From positions 370,433 through 434,432 of the forward strand of contig JALJCO010013427.1 of NCBI GenBank assembly GCA_023101725.1: 64,000 bases of DNA, read 5' to 3'. Shown here piece by piece: positions 29,046 through 43,549 of the stretch (positions within the stretch are counted from its first letter, which is position 1; every line of letters starts with the position of its first letter). Both the position numbers and the translations under genes were made by a program. The notes beneath the pieces were generated by a model. That model did no database searches. It worked only from the letters and a program-made list of their open reading frames with translations, and had not been told where the DNA came from. The DNA comes from Atherinomorus stipes (taxonomy: Eukaryota; Chordata; Actinopteri; Atheriniformes; Atherinidae).

Positions 29046-29980
29046 CGAGGCACTACAGGAAAAAAAACCCGTTTTTTCATCACCTGGTCAATTTTGAAAT
29101 TTTTGTTTTTTTCCCTCCTTCAATCTGTTTTCTTTTAGACTAGTGTAAAACAAATGTCAAAAATTAACATTCTAGGAGTTTATTTCATGAAACTTTGTCT
29201 GATGCACTCAAATCCCCTCAAAATGCAGGTTAAAGTTGGTGTTTTTAAACGGAGCGGGTGCTCTCCTGAACCCCGTCATGTCTGGTATTGTTGAAAACGT
29301 CTTTTTTTCCCTGAACAATGTCATCTCAACCAAACTTGATATTTCCAGCTCATGAATCTGAATGGATCTGATGTCTGAAAATAGTGTTATAGAACAAAAA
29401 TGTGGAGAATTTTACAATCCAAAACTTTAAAGGCCATTTTCTCAAAATGAGTTTTTCCTCTTATTCTGGGTAAAAAAAAAAAAAAAACTCTACTTCAGGA
29501 GCACTTACAGAAACCAAACTTTTAAGTTTTGCTCCTGACTGTATTCTTAAAGTTTTTACAGAAGGATTTTTTGATATCTAATTCACAGCCTGATTTATAA
29601 AACATTCCATCCCAAAAATATGCCAAAAAATGTTTTTTTTTTTTTTCTGGTTGTTGATAGCACTGTCTATTCTAAATTGTGAAATGATCAATAGAGATAT
29701 CCAAAATCCCCTCTGGAAAAACTTTTGACTTTAATATGTCAGCAAAATTCAAAAGAAACGTTGAACCTGGTCTGATCCTGTGTTTAGATTTTATTCCTAG
29801 AACTGTATGCAAATTAGCGCATTTTTGCCTATAGAACACCTAATTTGCATATTCAAACTAAAATTTCGGAAAACTTGCAATACAAAAAATAATAGCCCTA
29901 ATGTGAGGTATAAACCAGGAAATTTTGATTGTGATACCAGTTAGTTGAATTTTTTACCCTTTTTGCCTGTAGTGTCTCGC
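29046..29980. mobile_element. Candidate non-autonomous element with inverted ends (about 935 bp)
   Basis: The left end CGAGGCACTACAGGAAAAA and the complement of the right end, GCGAGACACTACAGGCAAAA, agree over about 20 bases. The interior is very AT-rich, with T and A runs and no long frame. I could not find a clean target duplication, so the exact ends and superfamily are unknown. Confidence 0.6.
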
Positions 29981-30318
29981 CCTAATAGCAAAATGCATCA
30001 CATGGAAAAGCTTGGACTAGGTTTTGAAACTTGTCCCAAGAATTTGATCCTAGTGCAACTGTGATGTTAAATGTTAAACTGGGTGATATTTCCTAGCTTC
30101 CAGTTATCTCCAGTTGGCGCTGGCTGGTCAAGACTACACCAAACTCAGAAATTAATTTGTTTTGTGCAGTTGAGCGCAGAGATTCTTGTCATGATGAGAA
30201 AGATCTTCACACAACAGCTAGGAGCTGGAAGCACTGGAATCACTATCAGATGTAGACAGAGGAAACAGCAATATTTTGAGTTACTTACTTTATAAATTTT
30301 AGATTTGAGGTAAAGTTA

Positions 30319-30594
30319 CAGACCTGGCATGAAAAAGTTCCTCCTTTTTCTGCCAGAAGTGGTGCAGTGATAGTACACCAGTACTGCACTATCACTGGCT
30401 GAACGATTTGTCCCGCGAATACATCATCACGCACGGTGTCCAAACTTGGCGTGTGAAAACATCCTTGTTCCGGGCATTCATTTATGCTCTGAAACCGTTT
30501 CCCCTGGGCACACAAACATTCCTCTGTGCGATTGAATTAGCAGACAAGTGGCTGGCAGTCGGCAGAAAGGGGAACTTTTTCATGCCCACATCTG
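30319..30594. mobile_element. TA-flanked MITE (276 bp) with internal hairpin
   Basis: The left arm CAGACCTGGCATGAAAAAGT and the complement of the right arm, CAGATGTGGGCATGAAAAAG, continue in a match over about 30 bases. TA flanks lie at 30317-30318 and 30595-30596, as for Tc1/mariner elements. Inside, AGTGATAGT (near 30367) pairs with ACTATCACT (near 30388), forming a second hairpin. No coding content. Confidence 0.75.
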
Positions 30595-30960
30595 TACTAT
30601 TGAATATAATGTTGTTATACAGGAAAGGTCTCAAGAAGATCTACTTTTAGTAAAGGGGAATTAACTTTGAGCTTAAAGATGAAGCTCTTCAGCTGCTTTC
30701 AGTGGAAAAAATGTCACATTTTACTGAAATGTAAATATTAATGCATTAAGTCTTTAATATTCTCATTGCATACTGTACTTTTAGGGTAGCATTTTAATAG
30801 CAGATATAGTGTTTAATGAAACTTTAACTTACATTAAAATGAACCAAACCTTTGAGTCCTGTGCCTATTATACAGGCATCGGCCCATAATTAAATGAGTA
30901 TATTTCCATTAAAAACAAACAAAAAAATTAATAATAATAATAATAATAATAATTTAAAAA

Positions 30961-31680
<720 letters not shown>

Positions 31681-31844
31681 GTTCAGGGGGCAATCACTTT
31701 TTCACACAGGGCCATGGAGGTTTGGATTTTTTTTTCCTTTAAAATAAAAATGTTCATTTAAAAACTGCATTTTGTGTTTACTTGTGTTATCTTTGTCAAA
31801 TATTTAAATTTGTTTGATCTGAAACATTTAAGTGTGACATACAT

Positions 31845-31846
<2 letters not shown>

Positions 31847-31883
<37 letters not shown>
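31847..31883. repeat. Run of 37 A
   Basis: Homopolymer inside the 3' part of the Tc1-like copy. Relatives of this element have a much shorter A tract here, so it is probably an expansion or an assembly-uncertain site. Confidence 0.85.
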
Positions 31884-31885
<2 letters not shown>

Positions 31886-34170
31886 ATCAGGAAGGGGGCA
31901 AACACTTTTTCACACAAGTGTATACATGTCCTGGAAAGATTCTTTGCTCAAAAGCATCAGCATCTTACACCACATGAAGCTCCTTCTCTGAAGTCATAGA
32001 TAGTCTAATAACTGACCTAAGCTACAGAAATTTGTGCAAATGCTTCTGTGGGAATGCTAACAAAATTTGAAGACTTGACAGTTTCCATATATTCTTCTCT
32101 CTGCTTTTATCCCGATCTGCTCAGCTCCTTTTGTTTGTTTTCTGTAGGTTTGTGAACTTGTTTTTGTAAGCATGTGGGTGTATGTGAATGCTCACTGATA
32201 TACGTAGACACATGCATGTTTCAGCATGATTCACACGCTTACAGATACATTCCACGTCCTAAAAATAGCAGACATCACTGATCTCAGCAGCCGTAACCAG
32301 TCAGCTTTAAACAAGGCACCAAAGCCTTTTGAGCTGTCTCGCAAGTCTTTGAAAAGACCTGTGAAGATAGTAGCTGGTGACTGAGTGTCTGTGGGGTAAG
32401 GGGTGGGAAGGGGGGCTGCTTGCGAAAAGACAGACTGCAAGAGTGCATCTCTATGAAATGAGGGGAACTCTAATAACCATAACTAATTTGATATGCACTC
32501 TGCCACCTCAGGGGGTCCTAAGGGCTCTCTCGTTGAACACAAACAGTTGTACACGCTCATGACTCAAGATTGTCCTTCACTGACTAAGGCTAATGTGCCT
32601 ATGTGAAAACTGGTTACAGTAATTTAATATTAATTAAATGCTTTGTGACTATAAATCTGCAGATTTGGAAACTATCACATTTTTTGGGAGTTTGCAATTC
32701 TCTGCAAACAGTACTGAAATAAAACTTTAACTTATGATAGATTATTATTATAATTATGAGTCAATGCACACAAACAGATATCATTATTTCAATTGTTCAA
32801 ATATTTAGCTTTCAGGGCAAAAAAAAAAAAGAAAAAGAAAGAAAAATAGATTTATTTAAGTTTTTTTTTTTTGTTTCATTTGTGACCCTTCAAGGGTGTT
32901 TGCAAGCCACCATGATCTTTCTGCTGGTATGTAGAGGGTCTTGTGGAGGACAATCATGCGCATGCTGTGAGCACAATAGTGGCTCCCTCTGCCTGTTTGA
33001 GGCCAGAACTGCTTTTAACATCCTTTTTTGGATAAGAAGTATGCAGGAACACGTCTTGGAGTTGCTCATTTTTCCTCTTCAGTGACCTTGACTGTTTAAA
33101 GCCCCAGGGTCTTGGGTTGGCAGAGAACTACACTGGTAGAACCTCGCCAAGAGAGAGGAGCAAGCCAAAGTCTCCCTCTCTCCATCTCTCCTCTCACGCT
33201 CACTCTTGCTCTTTTTTTTTTCCTGCCACCCACTTCTCTCCACAAGTACAAAGGCTGTTGCTATAGCAATGAAACATGCCAGAAATGTTCTCAATCTCAC
33301 TTTTACCCTCATAACTGCATTAGCATATGATCCATATCGCTTCTGATTTACTTCTGTCCTACTTGCTTGCAAGTGCTGCCCATCATTAAAAAACACAGGA
33401 AGCGGTTGTCTGGACGGCCCCGAGGTGCATCTGCTTTGCTTTATCCATACAAATCACCAATGTCACTGAAATCGCTGACAGGTGAATTGAACAGTGAAGT
33501 GCTGGTGCAAGCCGATCTGATGGGTCCCAACCACAACCCACAGGACACTGCCAAGATCCCAGTGCCAGACAGCGCAGGACAGCCCACAGAGGTCAGAATA
33601 ATGATTTAGCCTAGTGTTTCAGATATTGTGGTGTCTTGAGGCGTCTTGCCAAGTAGCAAATTCAGGAGTTAAAAAAGTTAAAGCCAATACAAGAGTGTAA
33701 AACACCAAAGTGCCTCAAATGGCTATTTAGGAGTGCCAACCTAAGCAAATCTATTCGCATACTCTGGAAGTTTTTTTAAAAAAATGCCAAAATTTACAGC
33801 AGACAGCGTATTATGTTTAAATTTTCTCATGGTAAAACAGACACAATGTAGTTGTTTACCATTAGAAAAAAAGACATAAGTCCATTTGTCCCTTCAGAAC
33901 AGTTTTATGGGATATGGAGGCTTCTTACCTTACCCTTTTGTGTCATTGTAAGACTTCAGCCATAGCAAATTAAGCTTCATTGGGAGCTTTACAATTAACT
34001 TTGAGAGACTGATTTGGATAGCATTTAGTGTCCTCAAGTTCTTACTTAATGGTAAATGGACTGTACGCATACTGTACATATGCCTTAATCAATCCTTCCC
34101 TTTGCATGTCATTTCAGGTTGCAAAGCCCCGTAATGAGGACAACTAGATGCTGAAATCAAAGCATCAAGC

Positions 34171-34608
34171 TAGAGATGTCCAATGTTATCAACTCACCGA
34201 TATCAGCATTAAAATATGACATCAGAAAATATTGTTATTGGTTTTTAGCTTTCACTATTTTGATGACACAGCAAAAACTCCTGGGAATAGCCATTCATCA
34301 CCAGTACTGTGGGATCCTGATATTTCCATGAAATATCATGATATTTTGTGTTGCAATATCAAATTGATATTAAAAAGCACTGTATTGATATTTTACTAAC
34401 AAAATCTCACGAGATTTCGTTGTTGTGTTAGAAAATCTCAAGAGATCTTGTTCCAATCGTCAATCGTCCAATCGTGTTGAAGAGTCACAATTATTCTGGA
34501 AGAACTTTGTATCCCAGCATTCCTTTTAGAGTTGGACAATATCGGTATATTGGATATTGGTTAAAAAAAAAAAACAAGAAAAAAAAGGACAATATTGAAT
34601 GTCCCTAC
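34171..34608. mobile_element. Candidate degraded hAT-like element
   Basis: The left end CTAGAGATGTCCAATGTTAT and the complement of the right end (CTAGTAGGGACATTCAATAT) are roughly inverted. The interior has CCGATATCAGCATT and GGACAATATCGGTATATTGG, motifs that recur in fish hAT-type repeats with a cisAT-GATATCGG style end. The match is loose; the borders are approximate. Confidence 0.4.
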
Positions 34609-36120
34609 TAGCTATTTGTCTGAAAACCAGTGGAAGGCATCATGGTGGCTGTCATGGTGGTCACCTTAACATGCAGTCTGTGTGCAAGTGTGAAATGAAA
34701 AACTGCAATATATAAATAAAAACATGCACTGTAGGGATAAAGCTCATGCATGCTGTTCCCAGCAGGATCCTATAACACTCTGACCTCATATTTGATCTCC
34801 TCTATGTCCTGGAGTTTGAGGGCTGGGCATTGAAAGTTCTGTCCTCCCTGTAAGTCCTTCACTTGAACGCTTACAGTTGTGCCAGTCTAAGCATTTATTC
34901 AGTCTATTGATCTGAGCCTTTTGGTTAACCTCGCTATGCCCCTGGCTGCACTGAAAACTTTCACACAAAGCCCTTTCAATTAGAAATGGGTACTGCACAA
35001 AATCCTATCCCCGCTTGCCACATATTTAGATTTTTATGCATGGCACATAAGTTGTGAAATGAAGGTTAGACAGGGACACGCTTTTAATGAACTGTCTCAT
35101 TTCTGAGATGTTGAATGGAGCAGCTACAAACATTGAAAAAAAAACCCTCATTTTTCTCTCAAACTGAAAATCTGTCTCTCTCATTCCCACTCCCTCATCT
35201 TGTCTCCTCTCTTGTCTATATCCTGCATAATAAGACCAGCGAAGGTGTTGTTTACTTTGTTAATCTATCCTCCAGCAGATGAGTCAGCTGTTCTCTTCAT
35301 TACAGCAGTGATGAGCATGGGCCATCTGCATGTCACCGTGCCTCAGCATTATTGAAAGGCTCCCATGGGACACCTCGGAGTTTAAGCATAATTTAGCATA
35401 TGCCATTTTTTATCTCTTCCTGCTGTCATTCATTTTGGTTTATGCTGAAACTACTGATGGCTTGAGATTTTGTTTGTTCCCGTTTATGAACTCTCCCTAT
35501 CCATCACTCTGTCTTTCTGCCTCCTTTCAATCTTTTTTCCCCTCCAGGGATCCACTTCCCTCTCTTGACTCTAAGCAAATCTGTAATCTGTAATTTTGCA
35601 GCTGACTAGGAAGCAAAGAGTGGTGGAAATTGTTAGTTACTGCAACAGTCGGGGAGATAGAAATAAGCAAGGATCCTGTAAGAAACTTCCTGGGGTTTTT
35701 TTTTAGAACTGATGGAGCACGTAAGCCTTTTCACAGTGCAGACTGCGTAGTGTGTCAGGAGCAACAGTTTGCCTTTATGCCATAAGCTGACATTTAAACA
35801 CAAATGTGAAGTTTTTAAGAAGGCTCTCAGAGAAGTTGAGCTGCAGTGGAAATAATTTAGATGCAAAGAAAACGATCAAAATCAAAATGCACAAAGGTTA
35901 GACTGCAGAATATGAAGAAACCTTCTTAAGGAGGTTAAAAATGTGACCTATTCATGGTTTCCTGCTGTAGCAATTATTCATGCAAAGTTACATTAACCTG
36001 CTGCTCAGTGTTAACAGCTTTTCTAATTTTCATCAATTATATCTTAATTTTGAAATTAATTGTGCATGGGTAAGTGTGTTGAAACTCTAAATCTACCGTA
36101 TGCAGGTAAATGTTATATAA

Positions 36121-37582
36121 CAGAGATGCATGATACTGGATTTTTGGATGATGCTGTATCTGATATGCTTATATTTTAAAACTTGTTTCACTGAATACCA
36201 ATGATATCGATACTGATAGCATTATTAAAGCTGAAAATAATGTTATTTTTTTAACAAAGCAAAACAAAACAAACAAAAAAACTAGCATCCAGCGGGTTCG
36301 TCACCAAACATGTTATGTTGGTTAAAGATGAGGTGGATGAAATTTTCCAGGATCATGTTTTCACTGTATTTCTTAAAATCTTCACACCCTGATTGCAGCC
36401 AATTAATTAAATGCTCTGGCACAGAAATATTTTTCTTTTACTTGTCTGAGGAATGGTTTGGACTGAAAAAACTCCATCCAATCATCTTGATCAGCCCTTT
36501 CAGGATGATTGAATGATGTTATGTCAATCAAACTCAACTGCCGTTTCCTGGCTCCCTCCACCGTGCGTCCACCTCTTCTTTCACATTTCTCAGTGTAAAC
36601 AACCAGGTCTGACAAACCACTCACCGCTGCTGTTATCTGTGTAGCTATTTGCTCTGACAATCCACCTAAAGCAGGGGTCTGCAACTTCTGGCCCGGGAGT
36701 CATAAAGGGCTCTTTTGACCTTCCACAATGGCTCTCACATTGGCTAAAAATGATATAGAACCAGTTAATGGTTTTGGCTTTTTTTTTCACGAATAATTGC
36801 ATTTAACAACAAAAAGTAGCAGTGATTTCTATTTTTCCTCTTATTAGCTTGGAAATTATGAGCTGTTATTTTTTAAACATCATTTTTGACACACATCCCA
36901 CAAAACCCCACAAAAAGCAATGCATCTGTTCTCTTTTTGCAGAAGTATTTTCTTATTTTAAAAATGTTTTCGTTTCGTTTCGTTTTTATTTTAAAAACGA
37001 AAATAGAAATAAAATTGTGACTTTTCACAAATTACAACACATTTCCCATTTTTGATTATTTATCAAAAATCTACATTGTCTATTCAAAAGGTCCTGAGAC
37101 CTTTGCGGCTCTTAACTTTTAATTAGCTGGATTGACGGCAAAAACGGCTCTTTGGATTGTGAAGGCTGCAGACCCCTGACCAAAAGTAAAAAAATGGATA
37201 TGGTTCAAGTTGTGGAGGCGTTGACATTTGCAGTGTGGACTTTTTACACTGCAGGAGTTGGAGATGAGAGAATAGATACTTTTAGAAACTCATTTCATCA
37301 GTTGCTTATTAGCTAGCTAACAAGCTATCCACTCAGCTGTTTTTGATTTTCTTTGCCAACCTGCTTGTGAACCATCAGGTCGCACGTTCCTGTGCTCTGG
37401 AGGCGTTGCTTTGGGTGGTAGTTTTGCAGTATGTTTTTTCAAAATGTAGCTTACTCGAACTGTTTTTCATTGATCCCCTACCCTACCTTTGATTATATCG
37501 GTGGAATGGCTGATAATCAATGCCAAGTTTTAATGCCAATATTGGCTGATACTGATATCGGGGCGATAATATCATGCCTCTC
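36121..37582. mobile_element. hAT-like element, interrupted by a second element
   Basis: The left end AGAGATGCATGATACTGG and the complement of the right end, AGAGAGGCATGATATTATCG, agree in 13 of 16 leading positions. Both inner flanks carry GATATCGATACTGAT-like and ATACTGATATCGGGG-like motifs. The element at 36672-37178 lies inside, so about 950 bases belong to the outer one. The AT-rich sites at both sides (TTATATAA, ATTATATA) may be a degraded target duplication. Confidence 0.55.
36672..37178. mobile_element. hAT-type element (507 bp), nested
   Basis: The left end CAGGGGTCTGCAACTTCTGG and the right end GGCTGCAGACCCCTG are inverted copies. The flanks ACCTAAAG (36664-36671) and ACCAAAAG (37179-37186) form an 8-bp target duplication with one mismatch. 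Motifs GGCTCTTTTGACC and GGCTCTTTGGATTG near the two ends are inverted sub-repeats. No transposase frame is left. Confidence 0.82.
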
Positions 37583-38284
37583 TATTATATATCATAGTAC
37601 ATGGTAAATGGGATATGTTGATAAAAGTGCATTGTGTAATGTGGATAAAGCTAATGTTAAAGTACTATATAAATGCATCAAGTTAATGAGCCATATTTAG
37701 CATTTACTTCTCTGAGACAGTGAAGCTAAATTTAGAATGAGATGCTGAAACAAAGAAAGGTCTATGTTAGATCAGAATTTATGCTCCATTCTCATCTTCT
37801 GTGAAATGAACATGCCAAGCGTCGGGTAAAACCACACAGCACAGGAATCAACCCGGTCAGTTCGGTTTCTGGACGGTCTCAATAGTGCTAACAGCTTTGT
37901 TATGAGAGCAAGTTTGGTAACAAACTGATATTCGCGATTAGCTTTGTTGCTGTATAGCAGTCTGCAATCGCAGTGGAAAATTAATGATGTAAAATTGCAC
38001 TGGGATAAAAGTATGTTGTGTAAAAAGACAACATAACAAGGGGGTCATGTAATAGAACTATAATAAAACCTTCAGGCTAGAAAATGCAATGCATCAAAAT
38101 ACCCATATAAAGTATAGCCAATTGTGAAGCTGACAGCTCGTGTCAGTTTGTTTAGATACCATAGTGTATTCTCTGTTGCTCTCAGACTGTCTTTTGACTG
38201 AATAAACCCTAATTGTCTGCCTCACTTCTTATCTCAGTCCATTTCTATTCCTCAAGACCAAATCTCTTGTCTGTCCACTGAATG

Positions 38285-38314
38285 CAAAAATAAAATAAAA
38301 TAAAATAAAAAATA
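38285..38314. repeat. AAAAT microsatellite
   Basis: About five copies of AAAAT in tandem with a short A-rich end. No other feature nearby. Confidence 0.8.
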
Positions 38315-41300
38315 GATATGATAGACTATGTTGCCTAGTTCAATCACCTGAACAACAAAATAGTTAGGCTAACTTCTGTACAGTTCCAAATATGAAAACT
38401 GAACATAGATTTTTTTTTTTTTTACAAGACAAACAGGAACAGACATTGTGTCATTGTTTTTGCTTTTTACGCTCCTCTACTTCCTGCCAGAGGGCAGTTT
38501 GCAGAACAGGTGGTGGTTAAGATGGAAGTGGTCTTTGACAATTACTTTAGCTCTGGAGGGGCACCAGGACCTTGCAATGGCATCCAAGGAGGGAAGAGAA
38601 CAGCCAATCACAATTTTTCCCGTTTTATCACCCTCTGTGGTCTCTTCCTGTCAGTCACAACACAGAAATGGCTTGCACCAGCACTCTCAGCTGAGGCACA
38701 GGAGAAAGTTACGGGTAGCTTCGGCTGCAGTTTATTCCGTCTGCTTTCTCCTTCCTTTCTTTTTGTTTTCCATTTCTTCTCTTCACCATGAAATGTTCAA
38801 TTTTTGGCCAAACAAAACAGGACTGACCAGCAACCACAATTATAAATTAAGATCAGGACACCACTCCTTCAAGGATGGTACTCTTTTCCCAGCATGCAAC
38901 ACTGCCTGATGTACCTTCACCATTTCTGTATCAAGCTGAAATGTCATTATTTAATTCCTTAGTGATAACTGCAGACTGTGATTTTCAGTTGTTGGCAAAA
39001 CTTTCCAAACGTCTAATTTACTTCCATATATACTTCATCAATTTATGCACCAGTATAAATCTACATAAATCAAGTGTCCTAACGGCACTATATTACCCAC
39101 AAAAAAACCATCTCCATGGCGTCTATGGCAGACATATACAGTAACTTGAAAGCAATTCAAACTCATGCAGGAGCTGCACACAAGTGCACATATTAAATCT
39201 CAAAGAAGGCTCGCACCCGTTGTACACACAGGTCAAAGCACACACACACAAGGCTGTGTCGTGCTGGGTAATGCAAAGATTGGTGACATTTTCCTCTGGA
39301 CAACATGTCCAGGTACTATCTTGTTGATATTCCATCTTGCCGTATTGTGTAAAATGTACAAGGGGAGAAGGTGGGGGACATTGTAGATGTGCCTTTATTT
39401 ATGCAGCTCGGGTAGTCACTGAGCCAGATCAATGTGGGAAAGGTAGAGCAGTCATACTGGTACTCTCCACAGAAAGTCATTTTCACATCATGCTTGTGGC
39501 TGTAATGCATGAGGAAGTCACTGTGGTGTACTGGTAGTTGTTGCAAAAAAAACCACAAATTAGGCTGCACCAGCTCAGAGTGGTTTTGAAAAAAAAAATC
39601 TGGCTCATTAAGGGGGTTTAAGGGAGATTATAATGTGTACTATTTAGCAACAACTGCATGAACCTGTTTTGCATAAAACAATATCTTTGGTTTGGATCAC
39701 TTATCATGGGTTGCACCTTGCTGGTGAAAGTCATGCTAATCATATGCTGCATTACTTTCAATTGCAAACTGTAAAGTTTCTGTTCTTTAATAAGATTGTT
39801 GTATTATTCTAATAGTTATGTAGTATTTTATCAATCATATAAAGCTGGTGAATACACTAAATGATTATTTACAGGAAACATTTAGTTATTTTTGCTGCAA
39901 TAAAACCACAAAGTACCTTTTATGTTATTTTTTTTTCTTCAGTTTTCTGTTTCCTCAATTATAGGTTACTATGCAAACTATCATTTTAAGTTCCAGCTTC
40001 TCACTTTCATTTGCAATTTAACTGAAAAGAACCAATAAAAAACAACAAACTTTTCATTTAACAATTTTGTCTTAGAAATAATGACATTAAATATCAAGTG
40101 GGTATAGTTTTGTCCTTTTTTTCTTTTTTTTTCACAAAGAAATTTCCTTAAACCCAATATGAAACCAAATACTCTTCCAGTGTTTATATAGACCAAAAAA
40201 AAAATCCCTTTAATTCCTGTTGTTTTGAGCTCTCACTTTGTGTTATCAGCAACATTACAAAAGCATTGCAGTCTGTTGGCTTCTGCTCCCTTTTACCCAC
40301 AAGCCTCAGCAGCCAGATGACCTTTCCAGTGAGATCTTGCTGCAGCTGCAGCTCGCGCTCCAGTTTGGTTTAGGATGGCTTATTGCCAGCGTTTAAATCT
40401 TCCTCATGACTATGTCCATTTAGCCTTGAAACTCCTTCTTAAATTTAACTTTGTGTTTCCTTAATCACTCATTGTGCTGTTTCACACCCATTATCTGAAT
40501 GGCTTTTCCAGTCTCTGGTTATTAACTAACCTGGTGGAGCCACAAGCCCCCTTAAGTAATTGCCTATTGATTCATTAAAATTTGCCTCAAGCTCCAAGGG
40601 AATGAAAACTGTGACAATGCAACAACCTGATGTTATATCGCTGATGGGCAAAAATAGTCATTTAGTCAACATGGAGGAAAACTGGTGAGGTGAGACAGGA
40701 GATTATATCCTCCATGTCAGTATAGATGGATGTTTGGGAGCTGAGAGAGAGGATGTATCAGCTTGGATTACTGGGCTCCGGGGCTGCTTCACTCTTATTC
40801 AGCACATTGTATCTGGCAAGCTTCAAGTAATATCTCCACTCTAAATCAAATGGCAACCTAAGGCTCTAAAAAATGAGAATGAAATAGTAGTTTGTAGCTG
40901 TAGCAGCTTATTTGAATTGTGTAAGATGATGACAAACCAATATTGCATTTATGCATGCAGGTGCTGCATGGGAGGAGCTGCTGTTGCTGCTGTGCTGGAG
41001 AAGTCATATGTAGCTTAGTGAGAATGGGAGGGAATCGACAGACAGTATGTTTTGATGAGGAGCTAGTGGGCTGGGATAGGATGGGACTGTGGATGCTACA
41101 GTAGATGGCTCATAGGCGATGGAGGTCTCACAGGAAGGGGTCAGAATAAGGAAGAGTGAGGGGTGTGGAGGCAGGGGGAAGCCTGAAGTGACAGGTCACT
41201 GCTCGGCTCATCTTCCATCCATCACACAGTCCCTTTGTGGTTCAATCAAACCAAAAATGTCTTGACTGAATATGACTGCAGGAGCACAGTGACAGTGTAG

Positions 41301-42939
41301 TCATGCAGACACCTGTGCCCAGTTGTGCATGCCAGACTAAAATATCAGCCAATCAAATCAAAGGTATGTTTTTTCCCTTTCTAAAACATATGTGTTACTT
41401 AAAAGCGCATTATGTAAATAAATGATAAGAACTTTTTAAAAGTTTCTACTGTATGTAATGCAAAGCAAAAAGAAAAATTCTAGAGCTTCTCTATGGAGGG
41501 ACCAGATAGGCCAAAATTGTTATGTCGCCATATCGTGTGCAGAGATAAACCTAATTTCACAGGCCATTAGACTTATTTGAAAAGCAGCAGCCACACTCAC
41601 AGTAGGCATACAGCATCAAGAAAATTATAGTTTACAATACCTACAAATACCAGCTAAAGATGATTGGCCAGCCGTGCCGAGTCACACAGTCATGGAGACA
41701 CTGTCAATATTAGACCTGCTGTGCAGGTCTAGGGCTACTTCCTGGGTCCGCTAATGAGAGGGTAAATCAAGCTGTCAGTCTACCCCCTCCTAAGGAAAGA
41801 CACCATGAGCTTATACAAATACACTTCAGAGGTGGCATTTAGTGAACTGCCTCTCTGTGCCCTACTTCCTCTTCTTTATAGCAGCAAAAGGTAAATTTGT
41901 CTCCCCTCTTTCATAATGCAGGACTGTAATTGGCTGAACAGCGATCAAAGAACATATATTTCTCCCTGTGTCTTCCTCTCCACCTCTTCTCTGTTCTTTA
42001 CTGGTTGTCTTTCTTACTCCATCTCAGCCATAATCCTCTCCATCTGCCCCATACCCCTGGCTCAGCATTTGCCTCACTCAAACCTCAGCTCAAGGTCGTT
42101 CTGTTAAGCCATAGTGGCCCCACAATTTTCTTTTCAGCACATGTCCTTTTATCACATCCCTTTGGTCTTAATGCCATTCCATGCATACAGTTATTAAGTC
42201 CCGGTTTGATGGCTGATTTTCCTGTCTCTTCTATCAGTATCATCTTAAGTCCTTTGCTTATTTCTCATGTTTGCATCAGAGCGCTTCACTCTGCTCTGCT
42301 GTATCAGTTGGAACTGAGTGAATGACAGCTCCCTCGGTCACAGTGGTTTTATTGCTTCCTCATCTCTTGAGTCTATCTGATCAATCTTGCCTCTTGTGTT
42401 CGAGTGCGTTTCAAACAGGAAGTGTAGCTGAGTCAGAGGAGGTGACATGGTGAGGCATGGTGACATTTTAATTCATGCTGTCTCCGATTTATGGGGCTCT
42501 GCAGTTGGTCATCTTTTCTGTCCGTGACTGTAATGAGGTCAGCTTGTGTCCACAGCATGCTTCTGTCACAATCAAGGGCACATCCCACTGCGTGTGAATA
42601 TAATTAGTGCTTAAACACACCTCAATTATATTCTCAATAAACTAGACTGAGCTTTTACTGTGAACTTAAATTTCAGTTTTCAAACCGAAAGAAAAGGTAA
42701 CAATTATCCCTGCATGCCGTCCATTGACATGGATTATTTTAGCTTTAAAAGACAGCTACAGGGTGCGTAGACTGAAAATGTCTAATTTAATAATTTATTA
42801 AAATTTAAATGGTCTTACATATAACAGAATTGACAACAGATGGTTGTTTATGTGACAAACGTTTCTCTCATTCGCATGCACAAAAAAATCTCTATTTCAG
42901 TTGGTGCTTTAAAGGCCCACACTTTTAGCAGTTTCCTTA

Positions 42940-43549
42940 GGGCGCATTCACAAACCTTTTTTTGATTCAAATCAGAGTCCGTTTGCTCAGAAAGTCCGCT
43001 TCCTTTGGAGGAGCTGTGAATGCGCAAACGGACTCTGATCCAGAACAAACAAGCGAACTTGGTCTGCCCACAAACGCAAGTCTCGGTCCGTTTCAGGTGA
43101 ACCAAATACGGGAAGTGGACTACAAATTGCATTGGCATTGTAGGAAAAATGTTGGGCAACGTGGGTAAATGCTACGACAACAAACACACGTGTGGGATTG
43201 CAGTACTTCTATAATGGCTCATGGTCAGACGTGGAATTACAAGGACGTAAAAGCTTTAATTGATATTGGGTCTGATGAAAGCATATCCAGCTCCTTGTAA
43301 ATATGCACAAAATTAATGTTTTGTGGAGGAAACAGAAGTTGTGAGAACCTCGTTGTACGTCTTGTCCACACCTACAGTGAATCTGAATGCATCGCCACCT
43401 GAGATTAGGAACATTATTGAAAAGGTTTGGCCCATTTGGCAATGGTGTAACGTAAACGTGATCTCGGTCCGAAAGACCACCCCCGCCCTGAGCCGAACTG
43501 AGTCCCCAAACGGACCGAGACTCGCAGACTATGCTTTCTGAATGCGCCC
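42940..43549. mobile_element. Harbinger-like MITE (610 bp) with TTA target duplication
   Basis: The ends are GGGCGCATTCA at the left and TGAATGCGCCC at the right, exact inverted copies. TTA lies on both sides (42937-42939 and 43550-43552), the usual target of PIF/Harbinger elements. Inner sub-terminal motifs such as CTCGGTCCGTTT and AAACGGACCGAG are also inverted. There is no transposase. Confidence 0.78.

Noticed and set aside
33367..33609. 80-residue frame with possible splice borders (about 33480-33590)
   Set aside because: The stretch between an AG and GTCAGA reads open, but no family is recognised and no partner exons were found.
38448..38909. 153- and 93-residue overlapping frames
   Set aside because: Two frames are open in parallel, which suggests low stop density rather than coding; no recognisable domain or splice context.
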